45,996 nucleotides of DNA from Thermoflexus hugenholtzii JAD2 (GTDB lineage Bacteria; Chloroflexota; Limnocylindria; Limnocylindrales; Limnocylindraceae): contig CAMAXG010000003.1 of the NCBI GenBank assembly GCA_945862225.1, forward strand, positions 1 through 45,996, in the 5' to 3' direction. The notes under the pieces were generated by a model. That model saw only the letters and a program-made list of their open reading frames with translations. It had not been told where the DNA came from and searched no databases. This document shows, in pieces, positions 16,745 through 25,332 of the stretch; the stretch's first letter is position 1; each line of letters begins with the position of its first letter. The translations under genes and the position numbers were made by a program.

Positions 16745-19449
16745 CAGCGCAGCGTCTTCACAGTGCCAAGGTCGATGCGCGGCGATGGCCCGGCCGGGGC
16801 AGACCAGGCGACGAGCGTCACCTTGTAGGTGACCCCTTTGACGAGGCCAGTGATGGTGCACGTAGCGGCAGCCCCTGCGACCTGCGTGACCGCTGTTCCA
16901 GCAAGCGTGCAGGTGCGCGTCGTTCGACCCTTAGCGGTAGCGGTAGCGATCCAGCCAGTTGCAAGGGTGGAATCGGCGGGGAGCGTCCAGTCGACGCGAA
17001 TGGTGCCGCGACCCGCCGTGAGCGTTGCGCCAACAGGGGCGCCAGGCGCCTGGGTCGCCCAGACTCCGATGCAGCGCCCGCCGTTGCCGCCAGGAGCTGC
17101 GCTCCGCACTCGTGTCGCCGCATACACCGTTCCGAATGCGCTCGACGCGAGGGCGTCGGGCTCAATGGCAAGACCAGCGCCGATCGTTGTGTACCGCTGC
17201 GTGATGGGGTCCCATAGTGCGAGATTCGGCGAATTCAACGCGCCGGCATTGGCGAAGTAGCCGCCAACAGCAACGGTGCCGTCGGAGAGTGTGGTCATCG
17301 CCGTAACCCACGCCGTGCGTCGCGGGTAACTGACGCCGCCGCCCAGCGCGACCCAGCCACCAGGAGCGGCGGGTTCAATCATCTGGACCGCTTCGCCATA
17401 CCAGCCAACGCCACGCCCAATGAGTGGATGGCCGAGTGAATCAATGACCATACTCGTCGGAAGGTCAGAGAAGAGTCGAGCGTCACCGATCGCGCTCCAG
17501 TCTTTCGTTGTGGGGTTCCATGTTGACACCAGCCCATCAGTAAACTGACCGGCGGCGTAGACGGTGCCGTCGCCTGCGAGCGCAGCGGTGACAACGTCAG
17601 ATTTCACTCCGGTGCCAAGGGCGAGCCAGCGCTTCCGTGCTGGGTTCCACGTTGCGATGTTTGCCGAGGCGATGCCGCCCGCGCGCGTAAAGCGGCCCCC
17701 GACCAGCAGGTTGCCACTCGCTGCGTCCAGCGAGAGTGTTCTGGCGAAAACCCCTTTGCCGGTGAGGCCTGTGCCGACCTTTGACCAGAGCCCAGTTTTG
17801 AGATTGAGCTGGGCGATCCCAACAGCTGCAACGCGGCGGTTGCCCCGCGTCACGCTGCTGAAGTTGCCAGCGACATAGAGGAGTTTCCGCGAGGCATCAA
17901 CGGCCAACGCGTACACCGAGGCGACGCGCCCGTTAGAGGTCTTCAGACTTGCGAGGGCCTGCCACGCGCCCGTCCGCGGGTCGAGCACCGCAAGCCCCGC
18001 GACGGCACTACCGGCCGCCTTCGTCAGTCCTGTGCCGCCAACGACGAGGCGCCCATCGGGGAGCTCAACCATCGATGTCGTGCCGCCCACCCAACCGGTG
18101 GAAGAGCCGAGAGCGATCCAGCGGGCAGCCAGAGCATCGCTGCTGCTGATCGGTGTGGGATCACCGCAGTAGTCGGCAGGGAGAACCACCGGCGCGTCGG
18201 GTGGCTCCGGGTCGCCGCTGTCGGCAGCGGTGGGGCGCGGTAGGCCACTACCATCAACTGCGGGCTGATCAATCAACTTGAAGAGTTCCATAACAAGATC
18301 GTCGGCGAACGAGTTCCTTGTCGGCGAGCCGTTCGCCACCGCAGCGATGGTGATCCCCAGCGTGGGAATTCGCTTGAGTGAGCTCGTGACGCCAGAGAAT
18401 CCACCATCGTGGCCGTACGTGCGCAGTTCGCCGAGCCAGGTTCGATCCACTTGTGTGCCGTAGTTGTAGAGCCATGATGCCCAGGTTCGATATCCGATTC
18501 CGTTCATCGCGAGCGTTGCCTCACCCTCGGTGAGTCGGTTCCCCCAGAAGAGCTCACCGAATCGTGCAAGGTCGCGTGGCGTGGAGAGCATGTCACCTGC
18601 GCCACGCAAGATCGTGCCGACCGCCTTGCTCGGCCCCCAGCTCGCAAAGCCGTATGGCTTGCCGCTCATGTGTGGCCGCGCCGCGCCAACTTTTGGTCCC
18701 CAGCCTGTCTCAGTCATGTTCATTGGATCAAGGAGCAGCGACTGCACCAGCGACTTCCAGCCAACACCAGTAGCGCGTTCAGCGGCGATTGTGAAGAGAG
18801 TGAAGCCTGAGTTGGAATACGAGAAGTTCCCAACCGTTGTCGGGGAGAGCAGCCCCTGCACGGCCGTCAGTGGCGTCACCTTGGCGTTCTGATTTCTGCT
18901 CAGCCACCCCATTCTGGAGTCCTTGTCGGTCAGCCAGTCGCTCATCCCTGATCGATGCAACAGCAACTGCGCAATGGTGACTTCAGGTTTCACGTCAGCT
19001 TCGGGTACGAGATCAGAGGCGCGTGTGCTAAGTGGCAAGATTCCACAGCGATCAAGGAGCAGCGCCACTGCGGCGGTCATTGCCTTGCTGGTACTCGCGA
19101 TGGTGAATGGCATTGCGGGCGTAACGACACGCTTGCTCTTCGTATCACCAACACCAACGGCAGCGGTGAGGCTGCGGCCATCATCCCAGCGAATGGCGAC
19201 GGAGACGCCGGGGTGGCGGGTTCGACGCGCCTTCTGCCAGGCAACCACTTTGGCGGTGAGGGCCTTTGCAAGAGTGGGGTCAACTGCGCGCGCCGGTGGG
19301 AGCGGGACAGGGCGTGCCGCACAGGTGCGCCAATCCACTGGATCCGTCGCGGCAACCGGCGCCACCGATTGACCCGAGAGGCTGATGGCGACGGTGAGCA
19401 GCGCGACGCAGAGGCGGACGGTGCGGTGCGGCACGGCGGCAGATGGCAT
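16744..19449 (-). CDS. Secreted serine hydrolase (beta-lactamase family) fused to beta-propeller-like and FN3-like domains
   Basis: Signal peptide; SxxK in FTIASTSKAMTAAVA; YSNSG; repeated WNP/LVGGRFTRAGG-type blades; C-terminal FN3-like module. Confidence 0.85.
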   Translation of the reverse strand: MPSAAVPHRTVRLCVALLTVAISLSGQSVAPVAATDPVDWRTCAARPVPLPPARAVDPTLAKALTAKVVAWQKARRTRHPGVSVAIRWDDGRSLTAAVGVGDTKSKRVVTPAMPFTIASTSKAMTAAVALLLDRCGILPLSTRASDLVPEADVKPEVTIAQLLLHRSGMSDWLTDKDSRMGWLSRNQNAKVTPLTAVQGLLSPTTVGNFSYSNSGFTLFTIAAERATGVGWKSLVQSLLLDPMNMTETGWGPKVGAARPHMSGKPYGFASWGPSKAVGTILRGAGDMLSTPRDLARFGELFWGNRLTEGEATLAMNGIGYRTWASWLYNYGTQVDRTWLGELRTYGHDGGFSGVTSSLKRIPTLGITIAAVANGSPTRNSFADDLVMELFKLIDQPAVDGSGLPRPTAADSGDPEPPDAPVVLPADYCGDPTPISSSDALAARWIALGSSTGWVGGTTSMVELPDGRLVVGGTGLTKAAGSAVAGLAVLDPRTGAWQALASLKTSNGRVASVYALAVDASRKLLYVAGNFSSVTRGNRRVAAVGIAQLNLKTGLWSKVGTGLTGKGVFARTLSLDAASGNLLVGGRFTRAGGIASANIATWNPARKRWLALGTGVKSDVVTAALAGDGTVYAAGQFTDGLVSTWNPTTKDWSAIGDARLFSDLPTSMVIDSLGHPLIGRGVGWYGEAVQMIEPAAPGGWVALGGGVSYPRRTAWVTAMTTLSDGTVAVGGYFANAGALNSPNLALWDPITQRYTTIGAGLAIEPDALASSAFGTVYAATRVRSAAPGGNGGRCIGVWATQAPGAPVGATLTAGRGTIRVDWTLPADSTLATGWIATATAKGRTTRTCTLAGTAVTQVAGAAATCTITGLVKGVTYKVTLVAWSAPAGPSPRIDLGTVKTLR

Positions 19450-19531
19450 GCAGCGATTCTACCGCTCTACGCTCCGAGGGAGCCGTACAATCGGCGGAGC
19501 GAGCCGTGTGGCGCGCACGAGCTAGGAGGGC

Positions 19532-19579
19532 ATGGAGATAGTCTCTGGTTCGCGACAATTCACACCTCAGTACGCATGA
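19532..19579 (+). CDS. Candidate 15-aa upstream ORF (MEIVSGSRQFTPQYA) overlapping the P450 start
   Basis: ATG follows AGGAGGG; stop TGA overlaps P450 ATG (ATGA). SD-to-ATG spacing is short (2 nt). Confidence 0.25.
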   Translation: MEIVSGSRQFTPQYA

Positions 19580-20631
19580 GCGGCCCGACACGGATTGAAC
19601 GCCTACCGCGCATCACTGGCTACGACGCCGTCCGAGCGGCAGGAAGAAACTTTGAACGATTTTCGTCGCTCCACCAAGGCGACGAAGATGTACGCGACTA
19701 TCGACAGCTGCCGCTGGAGGCGGACCCGCCGCTGCACTCTGCGCTGCGCGCGTTTCTTGTTCCCTTCTTCTCTAAGGGATCACTCGCGCCACACCAGCAC
19801 CACATTGACGCGGATGCGCGTGCGCTAATCGCTCCGCTGGCGCACAGTGATCTTGAACTGGTTCGCGGGGTTGGCCTCCCACTTGTGGTGCGCACCATCG
19901 CGCGGCTCCTCGACCGCGAAGGCGACATCGAAGAGTGGGCTTCATGGGGTCCGTCGGTGTGGGGTGATCACGATGGGCGACGCGACGGCACGGCGTTGCT
20001 CGGATTCTTGGAGCGTGCCGTTGATGAGGGGGCTGCGGGGCGCGGTGGGCGCCTCTTTAACCTCCTTGCGGCCACACCGATCAACGGTATGGTGCTGAGC
20101 CGTGAGGAGCAGATCGGTGTTGGTAGCCTCCTCCTCGCCGGGGGACGAGATACGGTCATGAACCTGATCTCCGGAATCGCCTGGATGCTCGCGATGCACC
20201 CAGCCCATGCCGACGCCGTGCGAGGCGATGCAGCACTACGGGCAACGTTCATTGAAGAGACGTTGCGGCTTACCACCCCGCTTGGCCTCATGGAGCGCAT
20301 TGATCGCGGTGATGCTGCTGGTAACCCCGCGACTTCGCCACACGTCGGGCTCGACTTTGCCTCAGCCAATCACGATCCCGCCACCTTCACCTGCCCCGCC
20401 GAACTGCGCCTCGACCGCCCCGCAAGCACGCCGCATGTGGCGTTCGGGATTGGTCCTCATGCCTGCGTTGGGGCGCCTCTCGCGCGCATGGAGGCGCATG
20501 CCGTACTTGGCGCACTCTTGGACGCGGCGCCAAACGGATGGCAGATCGTTCACTGCGAAGCACAGTACCGAACAGTTGACGGGAGAGAGGTTCCCGCAAG
20601 CTTCCAGCGCCTGGTGATCGCTGCTCGCTAG
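19576..20631 (+). CDS. Cytochrome P450 (compact, 351 aa)
   Basis: Heme motif FGIGPHACVGAPLARME, I-helix LLLAGGRDT, FIEETLRL (ExxR), DPPLHSALR. Confidence 0.93.
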   Translation: MSGPTRIERLPRITGYDAVRAAGRNFERFSSLHQGDEDVRDYRQLPLEADPPLHSALRAFLVPFFSKGSLAPHQHHIDADARALIAPLAHSDLELVRGVGLPLVVRTIARLLDREGDIEEWASWGPSVWGDHDGRRDGTALLGFLERAVDEGAAGRGGRLFNLLAATPINGMVLSREEQIGVGSLLLAGGRDTVMNLISGIAWMLAMHPAHADAVRGDAALRATFIEETLRLTTPLGLMERIDRGDAAGNPATSPHVGLDFASANHDPATFTCPAELRLDRPASTPHVAFGIGPHACVGAPLARMEAHAVLGALLDAAPNGWQIVHCEAQYRTVDGREVPASFQRLVIAAR

Positions 20632-20640
20632 CTCAGGCAG

Positions 20641-22503
20641 CTACGCGTGCAGCCCGAACTGCACCGCGGCGAGTTCAGCGTAGAGGCCGCCGTTGGCGCG
20701 CAGTTCTTCATGTCGACCGCGCTCCACGATGGTGCCGTGATCCAAGACGATGATCTGATCTGCCGAAGCAACGGTGCTCAGCCGGTGCGCCACGGCGATG
20801 GTGGTGCGGCCCGCCATGGCGCGCTCGAGCGCCTGCTGCACATGGCGCTCCGAGACCGAGTCGAGTGCCGAGGTCGCCTCGTCGAGCAAGAGGATTGGTG
20901 GGTCCTTCAAGAGCACGCGGGCGATGGCAAGGCGCTGACGCTCACCACCAGAGAGCTTGTAGCCGCGCTCCCCTACGACGGTATCGAGCCCCTGCGGCAA
21001 CTCCTTGATGCGCTCTTCCAGCGATGCTCCCGCAAGTGCCGCGAGGATCTGTGTGTCGCTTGCCTCTGGTCGGGCATAGAGCAGGTTGTCGCGGATGCTC
21101 GCATGCAGCAGGTGCGTCTCTTGGGTCACGACGCCGATCATCTCGCCGAGCGATCGCAACTTGATCCCGCGCACATCCACACCATCAACCTGCACCGATC
21201 CGGCGCTCGCATCCCAGAAGCGTGGAATCAAACTCAAGATCGTGCTCTTCCCTGAGCCTGATGGGCCAACGAGCGCGGTGAGGCTCCCTGATTCGGCGGT
21301 GAACGAGATGTTTGTGAGACCGAAGGAATCACGCCTCTGTCGACCCTGGCCCTCGGGTGGCTGCGGATAGCGGAAGCCGACATCGCGCACAGAGACCTGC
21401 CCGCGAACTCCAGCGCGCGTCAGTGTTACCGCGTTCGGCGCGTCCACAATTTCTGGAACAAGGTCGAGGTAGGCAAAGATGCGCTCAAAGAGCGCGAGGC
21501 TTCCACCGATCTCGACCTGCAGACCGAGCAGTGAGGCGAGTGGGAAGAAGAGGCGGCTCTGCAGTGTGGTGAAGGCGACGATGTCACCAATGGTTGGCGC
21601 ATCTGGCGCGCCAGCGACAGAGAGTGAACCAGCGACGAAGTAGACCAGCGCCGGAATGCCGCTGAATACGACTTGCACCACCACGCCGACCCAGCGACCA
21701 GTGAGCGCTTGCCGCAACTGCAGTGTGGCGAGCTCACCGGAGCGATGCGTGAATCGCTCAGCACCAGCCTCAGAGCGACCGAACGACTTGGCAAGAAGTG
21801 CGCCGCCCACGGAGAGGTGCTCTTCAGCAATAGAGGTCAGGTCGGCAAGCGCCGTCTGCACCTCACCACTCGCCTTGCGGCGGGCCGCTGAGGCCTTTGA
21901 GCTTAAGAAGAGGAAGAGCGGCGCAACGGCAACGCTCACCGCTGTGAGGCGCCAGTCGATGATTGTCATCGCCACCAACGTTGAGACGACGATGGCAATG
22001 CTTGATGCCAAGTTCGCGGCGGCGTCACTGACGACTGACTGCACGCCAGAGACATCGTTGGTGAGGCGGCTCTGAATCTCGCCGGTGCGTGTCTCTGAGA
22101 AGAAGCGGATCGGCATCGACTGCACATGGGTGAAGAGGGCGTTGCGCAGGTCGCGCATCACGAACTGGCCAACCGAGGCGGTAAGCCACGCCTGGGCGAG
22201 TCCAATGCCACCGTTGACGATCGGCACCACCACCATCAGCCCGGCGTAGAGGGCCAGCAGGCCAAGATCGCGCTGCGGAATCGCCTCGTCGATGAGGAGC
22301 TTTAGTAGATACGGGTTGGCGAGCCCCAAGATGCTCGACCCAAGGATGGCGAGCCCAATGACGCTCAGTCGCCCTCGATATGGCCCAAAGAACTTGGCCG
22401 CTCGTCGTAGTAGCGGCAGCGCCGCCCCGGCCGGCTTCGTTGGGCCGGTGTCATCGCCGCCGAACATGTGGCCACCACGACCTGAACCCATGCCGCCGCT
22501 CAT
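20641..22503 (-). CDS. ABC transporter, fused permease/ATP-binding (exporter type)
   Basis: GPSGSGKST, LSGGERQRLAIARVLLKDPPILLLDEATSALD, N-terminal TM domain. Confidence 0.96.
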   Translation of the reverse strand: MSGGMGSGRGGHMFGGDDTGPTKPAGAALPLLRRAAKFFGPYRGRLSVIGLAILGSSILGLANPYLLKLLIDEAIPQRDLGLLALYAGLMVVVPIVNGGIGLAQAWLTASVGQFVMRDLRNALFTHVQSMPIRFFSETRTGEIQSRLTNDVSGVQSVVSDAAANLASSIAIVVSTLVAMTIIDWRLTAVSVAVAPLFLFLSSKASAARRKASGEVQTALADLTSIAEEHLSVGGALLAKSFGRSEAGAERFTHRSGELATLQLRQALTGRWVGVVVQVVFSGIPALVYFVAGSLSVAGAPDAPTIGDIVAFTTLQSRLFFPLASLLGLQVEIGGSLALFERIFAYLDLVPEIVDAPNAVTLTRAGVRGQVSVRDVGFRYPQPPEGQGRQRRDSFGLTNISFTAESGSLTALVGPSGSGKSTILSLIPRFWDASAGSVQVDGVDVRGIKLRSLGEMIGVVTQETHLLHASIRDNLLYARPEASDTQILAALAGASLEERIKELPQGLDTVVGERGYKLSGGERQRLAIARVLLKDPPILLLDEATSALDSVSERHVQQALERAMAGRTTIAVAHRLSTVASADQIIVLDHGTIVERGRHEELRANGGLYAELAAVQFGLHA

Positions 22504-22556
22504 GCGGGCACGGCGAAGAGGGCGAGGGCGTTACGCGTCGGTAGGCGATTGGGCAT
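22500..22556 (-). CDS. Candidate leaderless 18-aa upstream ORF (MPNRLPTRNALALFAVPA) coupled to the ABC exporter
   Basis: TAGAAT-N6-ATG on minus strand; stop overlaps exporter ATG (ATGA). Confidence 0.4.
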   Translation of the reverse strand: MPNRLPTRNALALFAVPA

Positions 22557-22575
22557 GGCGGGATTCTATCCCGCC
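22557..22575. promoter_or_regulatory. Perfect palindrome GGCGGGAT-TCT-ATCCCGCC spanning the putative -10 of the exporter transcript
   Basis: 8-bp arms, 3-nt centre; minus-strand TAGAAT lies inside it. Confidence 0.45.
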
Positions 22576-22580
22576 GAGCG

Positions 22581-23471
22581 TTAGATCCCTGAACCCTCGG
22601 CAGCGAGCTCGTCGGTGCGCACGCGTGCCTGCGAAAGTTGGCTCCCAGCAGGAACGCTCTTCGTCAGCCATACGTTGCCGCCGATCGTTGAACCGCGTCC
22701 AACGGTGATGCGACCCAGGACCGTCGCCCCGGAGTAGATCACCACGTCGTCTTCGATGATCGGGTGCCGAGGCTGGCCCTTTACGAGGTTGCCGTCTTCA
22801 CCCTTCGGGAAGCTCTTGGAGCCAAGGGTGACGCCTTGATACAGGCGCACGCCACTCCCGATGATCGCCGTCTCGCCGATCACCACGCCGGTGCCATGGT
22901 CAATAAAGAAGCGCTCGCCAATCGTTGCGCCGGGGTGAATGTCGATTCCCGTTGCGGAGTGCGCCGCCTCCGATGCGATGCGCGGCAGGAGCGGCACGCT
23001 CAACGTATAGAGAAGGTGGGCCATGCGGTGGTCAATCATGGCGCGCACGCCAGGGTAGCCATGCAGGATCTCTGAACGGCTGCGTGCTGCTGGGTCTCCC
23101 GCAAACGCTGCGGCGATATCGCCTTCAATCAGCGTGCGAATCGCGGGGAGCTCGGCCGCGAATGCGCTCGTGACGCGATCGACCTGATCAGGGGCGAGCC
23201 CTTCGCCTGGTCGCTCAGCAGCAAAGAGCACCGTGCATCGTCGGATCTGCTCGCGCAGGCCGGCGAGCGCCGCGGTGAGATGCGCGGCTACTGCCGCATC
23301 GCCATCGGCGGCGACGCCGAGCTCGCGTGGGAAGAGTGCCGCACGCAACTCGGCCAACACGCGTGTGATCTCGCCACGCGATGGGCGGTCGCCCGCCGCC
23401 ACCGCGCCGCCCGCGAGGGCAGCGTCGGCAGCGGTGAGTGCACGACTAAGTTCGTTCACCTCAGAACTCAC
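22581..23471 (-). CDS. cysE: Serine O-acetyltransferase
   Basis: Left-handed hexapeptide core ([43 protein letters not shown]); ATGA overlap with cysK. Confidence 0.92.
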   Translation of the reverse strand: MSSEVNELSRALTAADAALAGGAVAAGDRPSRGEITRVLAELRAALFPRELGVAADGDAAVAAHLTAALAGLREQIRRCTVLFAAERPGEGLAPDQVDRVTSAFAAELPAIRTLIEGDIAAAFAGDPAARSRSEILHGYPGVRAMIDHRMAHLLYTLSVPLLPRIASEAAHSATGIDIHPGATIGERFFIDHGTGVVIGETAIIGSGVRLYQGVTLGSKSFPKGEDGNLVKGQPRHPIIEDDVVIYSGATVLGRITVGRGSTIGGNVWLTKSVPAGSQLSQARVRTDELAAEGSGI

Positions 23472-24457
23472 AGGGCGATGCCGCTGGCATCAAAGAGCCC
23501 CTCGTAGAGCGCGGTGCTCAAGTAGCGCTCGCCCGAATCTGGCAGTACCACCACGATGGTCTTCCCCGCGTTCTCTGGCAGGTGCGCCAACTTCAGCGCA
23601 ACGTGTGCGGCAGCGCCGCATGAGATGCCAACGAGGATCCCCTCTTCGCGAGCGATGCGACGCGCCATGGCGATCGCCTCTTCGTTCGTCACTGACTCAA
23701 CCTGATCAATCAGCGAGATATCAAGAATGTCAGGAACGAATCCTGGCCCGATCCCTTGAATCTTGTGCGGCGCAGGCTGATTTGGCTGGCCAGCAATGCG
23801 CTGCGCAATGACTGGGCTGGTGGCAGGCTCAACGGCAACGATGTGTACCGCCTTACCACGACCCTTCTTGAAGTAGCGAGCGACGCCGGTAATGGTGCCG
23901 CCGGTGCCACTCCCTGCAACGAAGATGTCGACCTTCCCGTCGGTGTCTGCCCAGATCTCTGGACCGGTGGTTGACTCATGAATGGCCGGGCCGGCTGGGT
24001 TTTTGAACTGCTGCAGCAGCACGTAGCGTGCAGGATCTGATGCGGCAATCTCTTCCGCCTTCGCGATCGCGCCGGGCATTCCCTTTGCGCCCTCGGTAAG
24101 CACCAGCGTTGCGCCGTAGGCAACGATGAGCTTGCGTCGCTCAATGCTGACGGTGTCGGGCATGGTGAGGGTGACCTTGTAGCCGCGTGCCGCACCAACC
24201 ATCGCCAAGGCAATGCCGGTGTTGCCGCTCGTTGGCTCAACGATCTCTACGCCTGGCTTCAGTACGCCGCGCTTCTCGGCGTCGAGCACCATGGCGGTGC
24301 CAAGTCGGCACTTCACGGAGTAGGCAGGATTGCGCCCCTCAACCTTGGCAAGCACCGTTGCGGCGGCGCCGTCGGTGACGCGGTTCAGGCGCACGAGTGG
24401 CGTACCGCCAATGGTGATCGCGTTGTCGGAGAAGATCTCTGGGTTCTGAACGCTCAT
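23468..24457 (-). CDS. cysK: Cysteine synthase A
   Basis: [57 protein letters not shown]; atypical PLP-lysine context NPAYSVKCR. Confidence 0.95.
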   Translation of the reverse strand: MSVQNPEIFSDNAITIGGTPLVRLNRVTDGAAATVLAKVEGRNPAYSVKCRLGTAMVLDAEKRGVLKPGVEIVEPTSGNTGIALAMVGAARGYKVTLTMPDTVSIERRKLIVAYGATLVLTEGAKGMPGAIAKAEEIAASDPARYVLLQQFKNPAGPAIHESTTGPEIWADTDGKVDIFVAGSGTGGTITGVARYFKKGRGKAVHIVAVEPATSPVIAQRIAGQPNQPAPHKIQGIGPGFVPDILDISLIDQVESVTNEEAIAMARRIAREEGILVGISCGAAAHVALKLAHLPENAGKTIVVVLPDSGERYLSTALYEGLFDASGIAL

Positions 24458-24538
24458 GTCGGGTACCTCCAGCTACATGGTGGGTGGTGGACTACATCCG
24501 CCGCCCCCTCTGCCGTTTGGTCCCTGGTTGCGATCGCC

Positions 24539-24631
24539 TCAGCGCGCGCAGGACGGCCCGAAGGAGAGCGACGGGCATCGACAGATGCTCGGCTCGCCAG
24601 CGGCTTGGGCAATGAGGTCAGCTGCGGTCAT
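24539..24631 (-). CDS. Candidate leaderless Cys-containing leader peptide (MTAADLIAQAAGEPSICRCPSLSFGPSCAR) upstream of cysK-cysE
   Basis: TACGAT-N6-ATG (24643-24638, spacer 24637-24632); 30 aa with CRC and SC; ends 81 nt before cysK ATG. Confidence 0.45.
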   Translation of the reverse strand: MTAADLIAQAAGEPSICRCPSLSFGPSCAR

Positions 24632-24685
24632 ATGGATATCGTATCGCCTACGCGTGGAGGTCGTTACTGCAACGTCTCGCAACCG

Positions 24686-25270
24686 CTAGATGCGGCGCGT
24701 GACCCCATCAATGAAGCTAAGGAGGCTCCCCTTGCGAAGGGTGGGGGTGATCCAGAGGCGCCAAAGCGCGGCAACAACCTTCAGTGCGAGGTAGATCGCA
24801 AGTGCCCCGGCCGCTCGGGCCATGATGTCGTGCACGTCGATCCGATACGGCGGTACTGGGCTCGAGAAGTAGTTAGAGAAGCCCTGGCTGATCTCGAGGC
24901 CCACCGCAATGATGCCGATGACCGCAAACGCTGCGCGTCGGGCATCGCCATAGAGGGCAAGGGTTGCGAGCAAGAATGTTGATGCGCCCATGCTGACCTG
25001 CACCAGCAGCCACTGCGTTTGCAGAAGGGCAGGGTCAAAGTCCATAAATGGAATCAGGCGGATCACATCGCTGCCGAGCGGAGCACGCGACCAATCAGAG
25101 TTGGGAAATCCGAACGGTGCCCAAACGTAGGCGACGAGGGCGGCAAACGCGATGGCACTCACCATCGTTCCGCGGGATTGATGGATGCGCTGCGACCGCT
25201 GCACAAACAGCACAACAAGGAAGCTAACCAGCCCCCCGATGATGCCCGTCCAGTCCCACTGCGCCAGCAT
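24686..25270 (-). CDS. VanZ-like membrane protein
   Basis: RLIPFMDFDP..., GLEISQGFSNYFSS...YRIDVHDIMARAAGALAIYL. Confidence 0.75.
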   Translation of the reverse strand: MLAQWDWTGIIGGLVSFLVVLFVQRSQRIHQSRGTMVSAIAFAALVAYVWAPFGFPNSDWSRAPLGSDVIRLIPFMDFDPALLQTQWLLVQVSMGASTFLLATLALYGDARRAAFAVIGIIAVGLEISQGFSNYFSSPVPPYRIDVHDIMARAAGALAIYLALKVVAALWRLWITPTLRKGSLLSFIDGVTRRI

Positions 25271-25332
25271 GTCTGGGATTTTACCGAACGGGCTCCGTTT
25301 CCGCCAACCCCCTCAGGCGATACGATGCACGC

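Noticed and set aside
18955-19575. Upstream 207 codons of the 558-aa plus-strand ORF
   Set aside because: Antisense to the beta-lactamase-family gene; P450 homology begins after ATG 19576
24458-24538. T-box or SAM (S-box) riboswitch upstream of cysK
   Set aside because: No T-box GGTGG-NACC consensus with antiterminator and no S-box core seen; an sORF leader fits better
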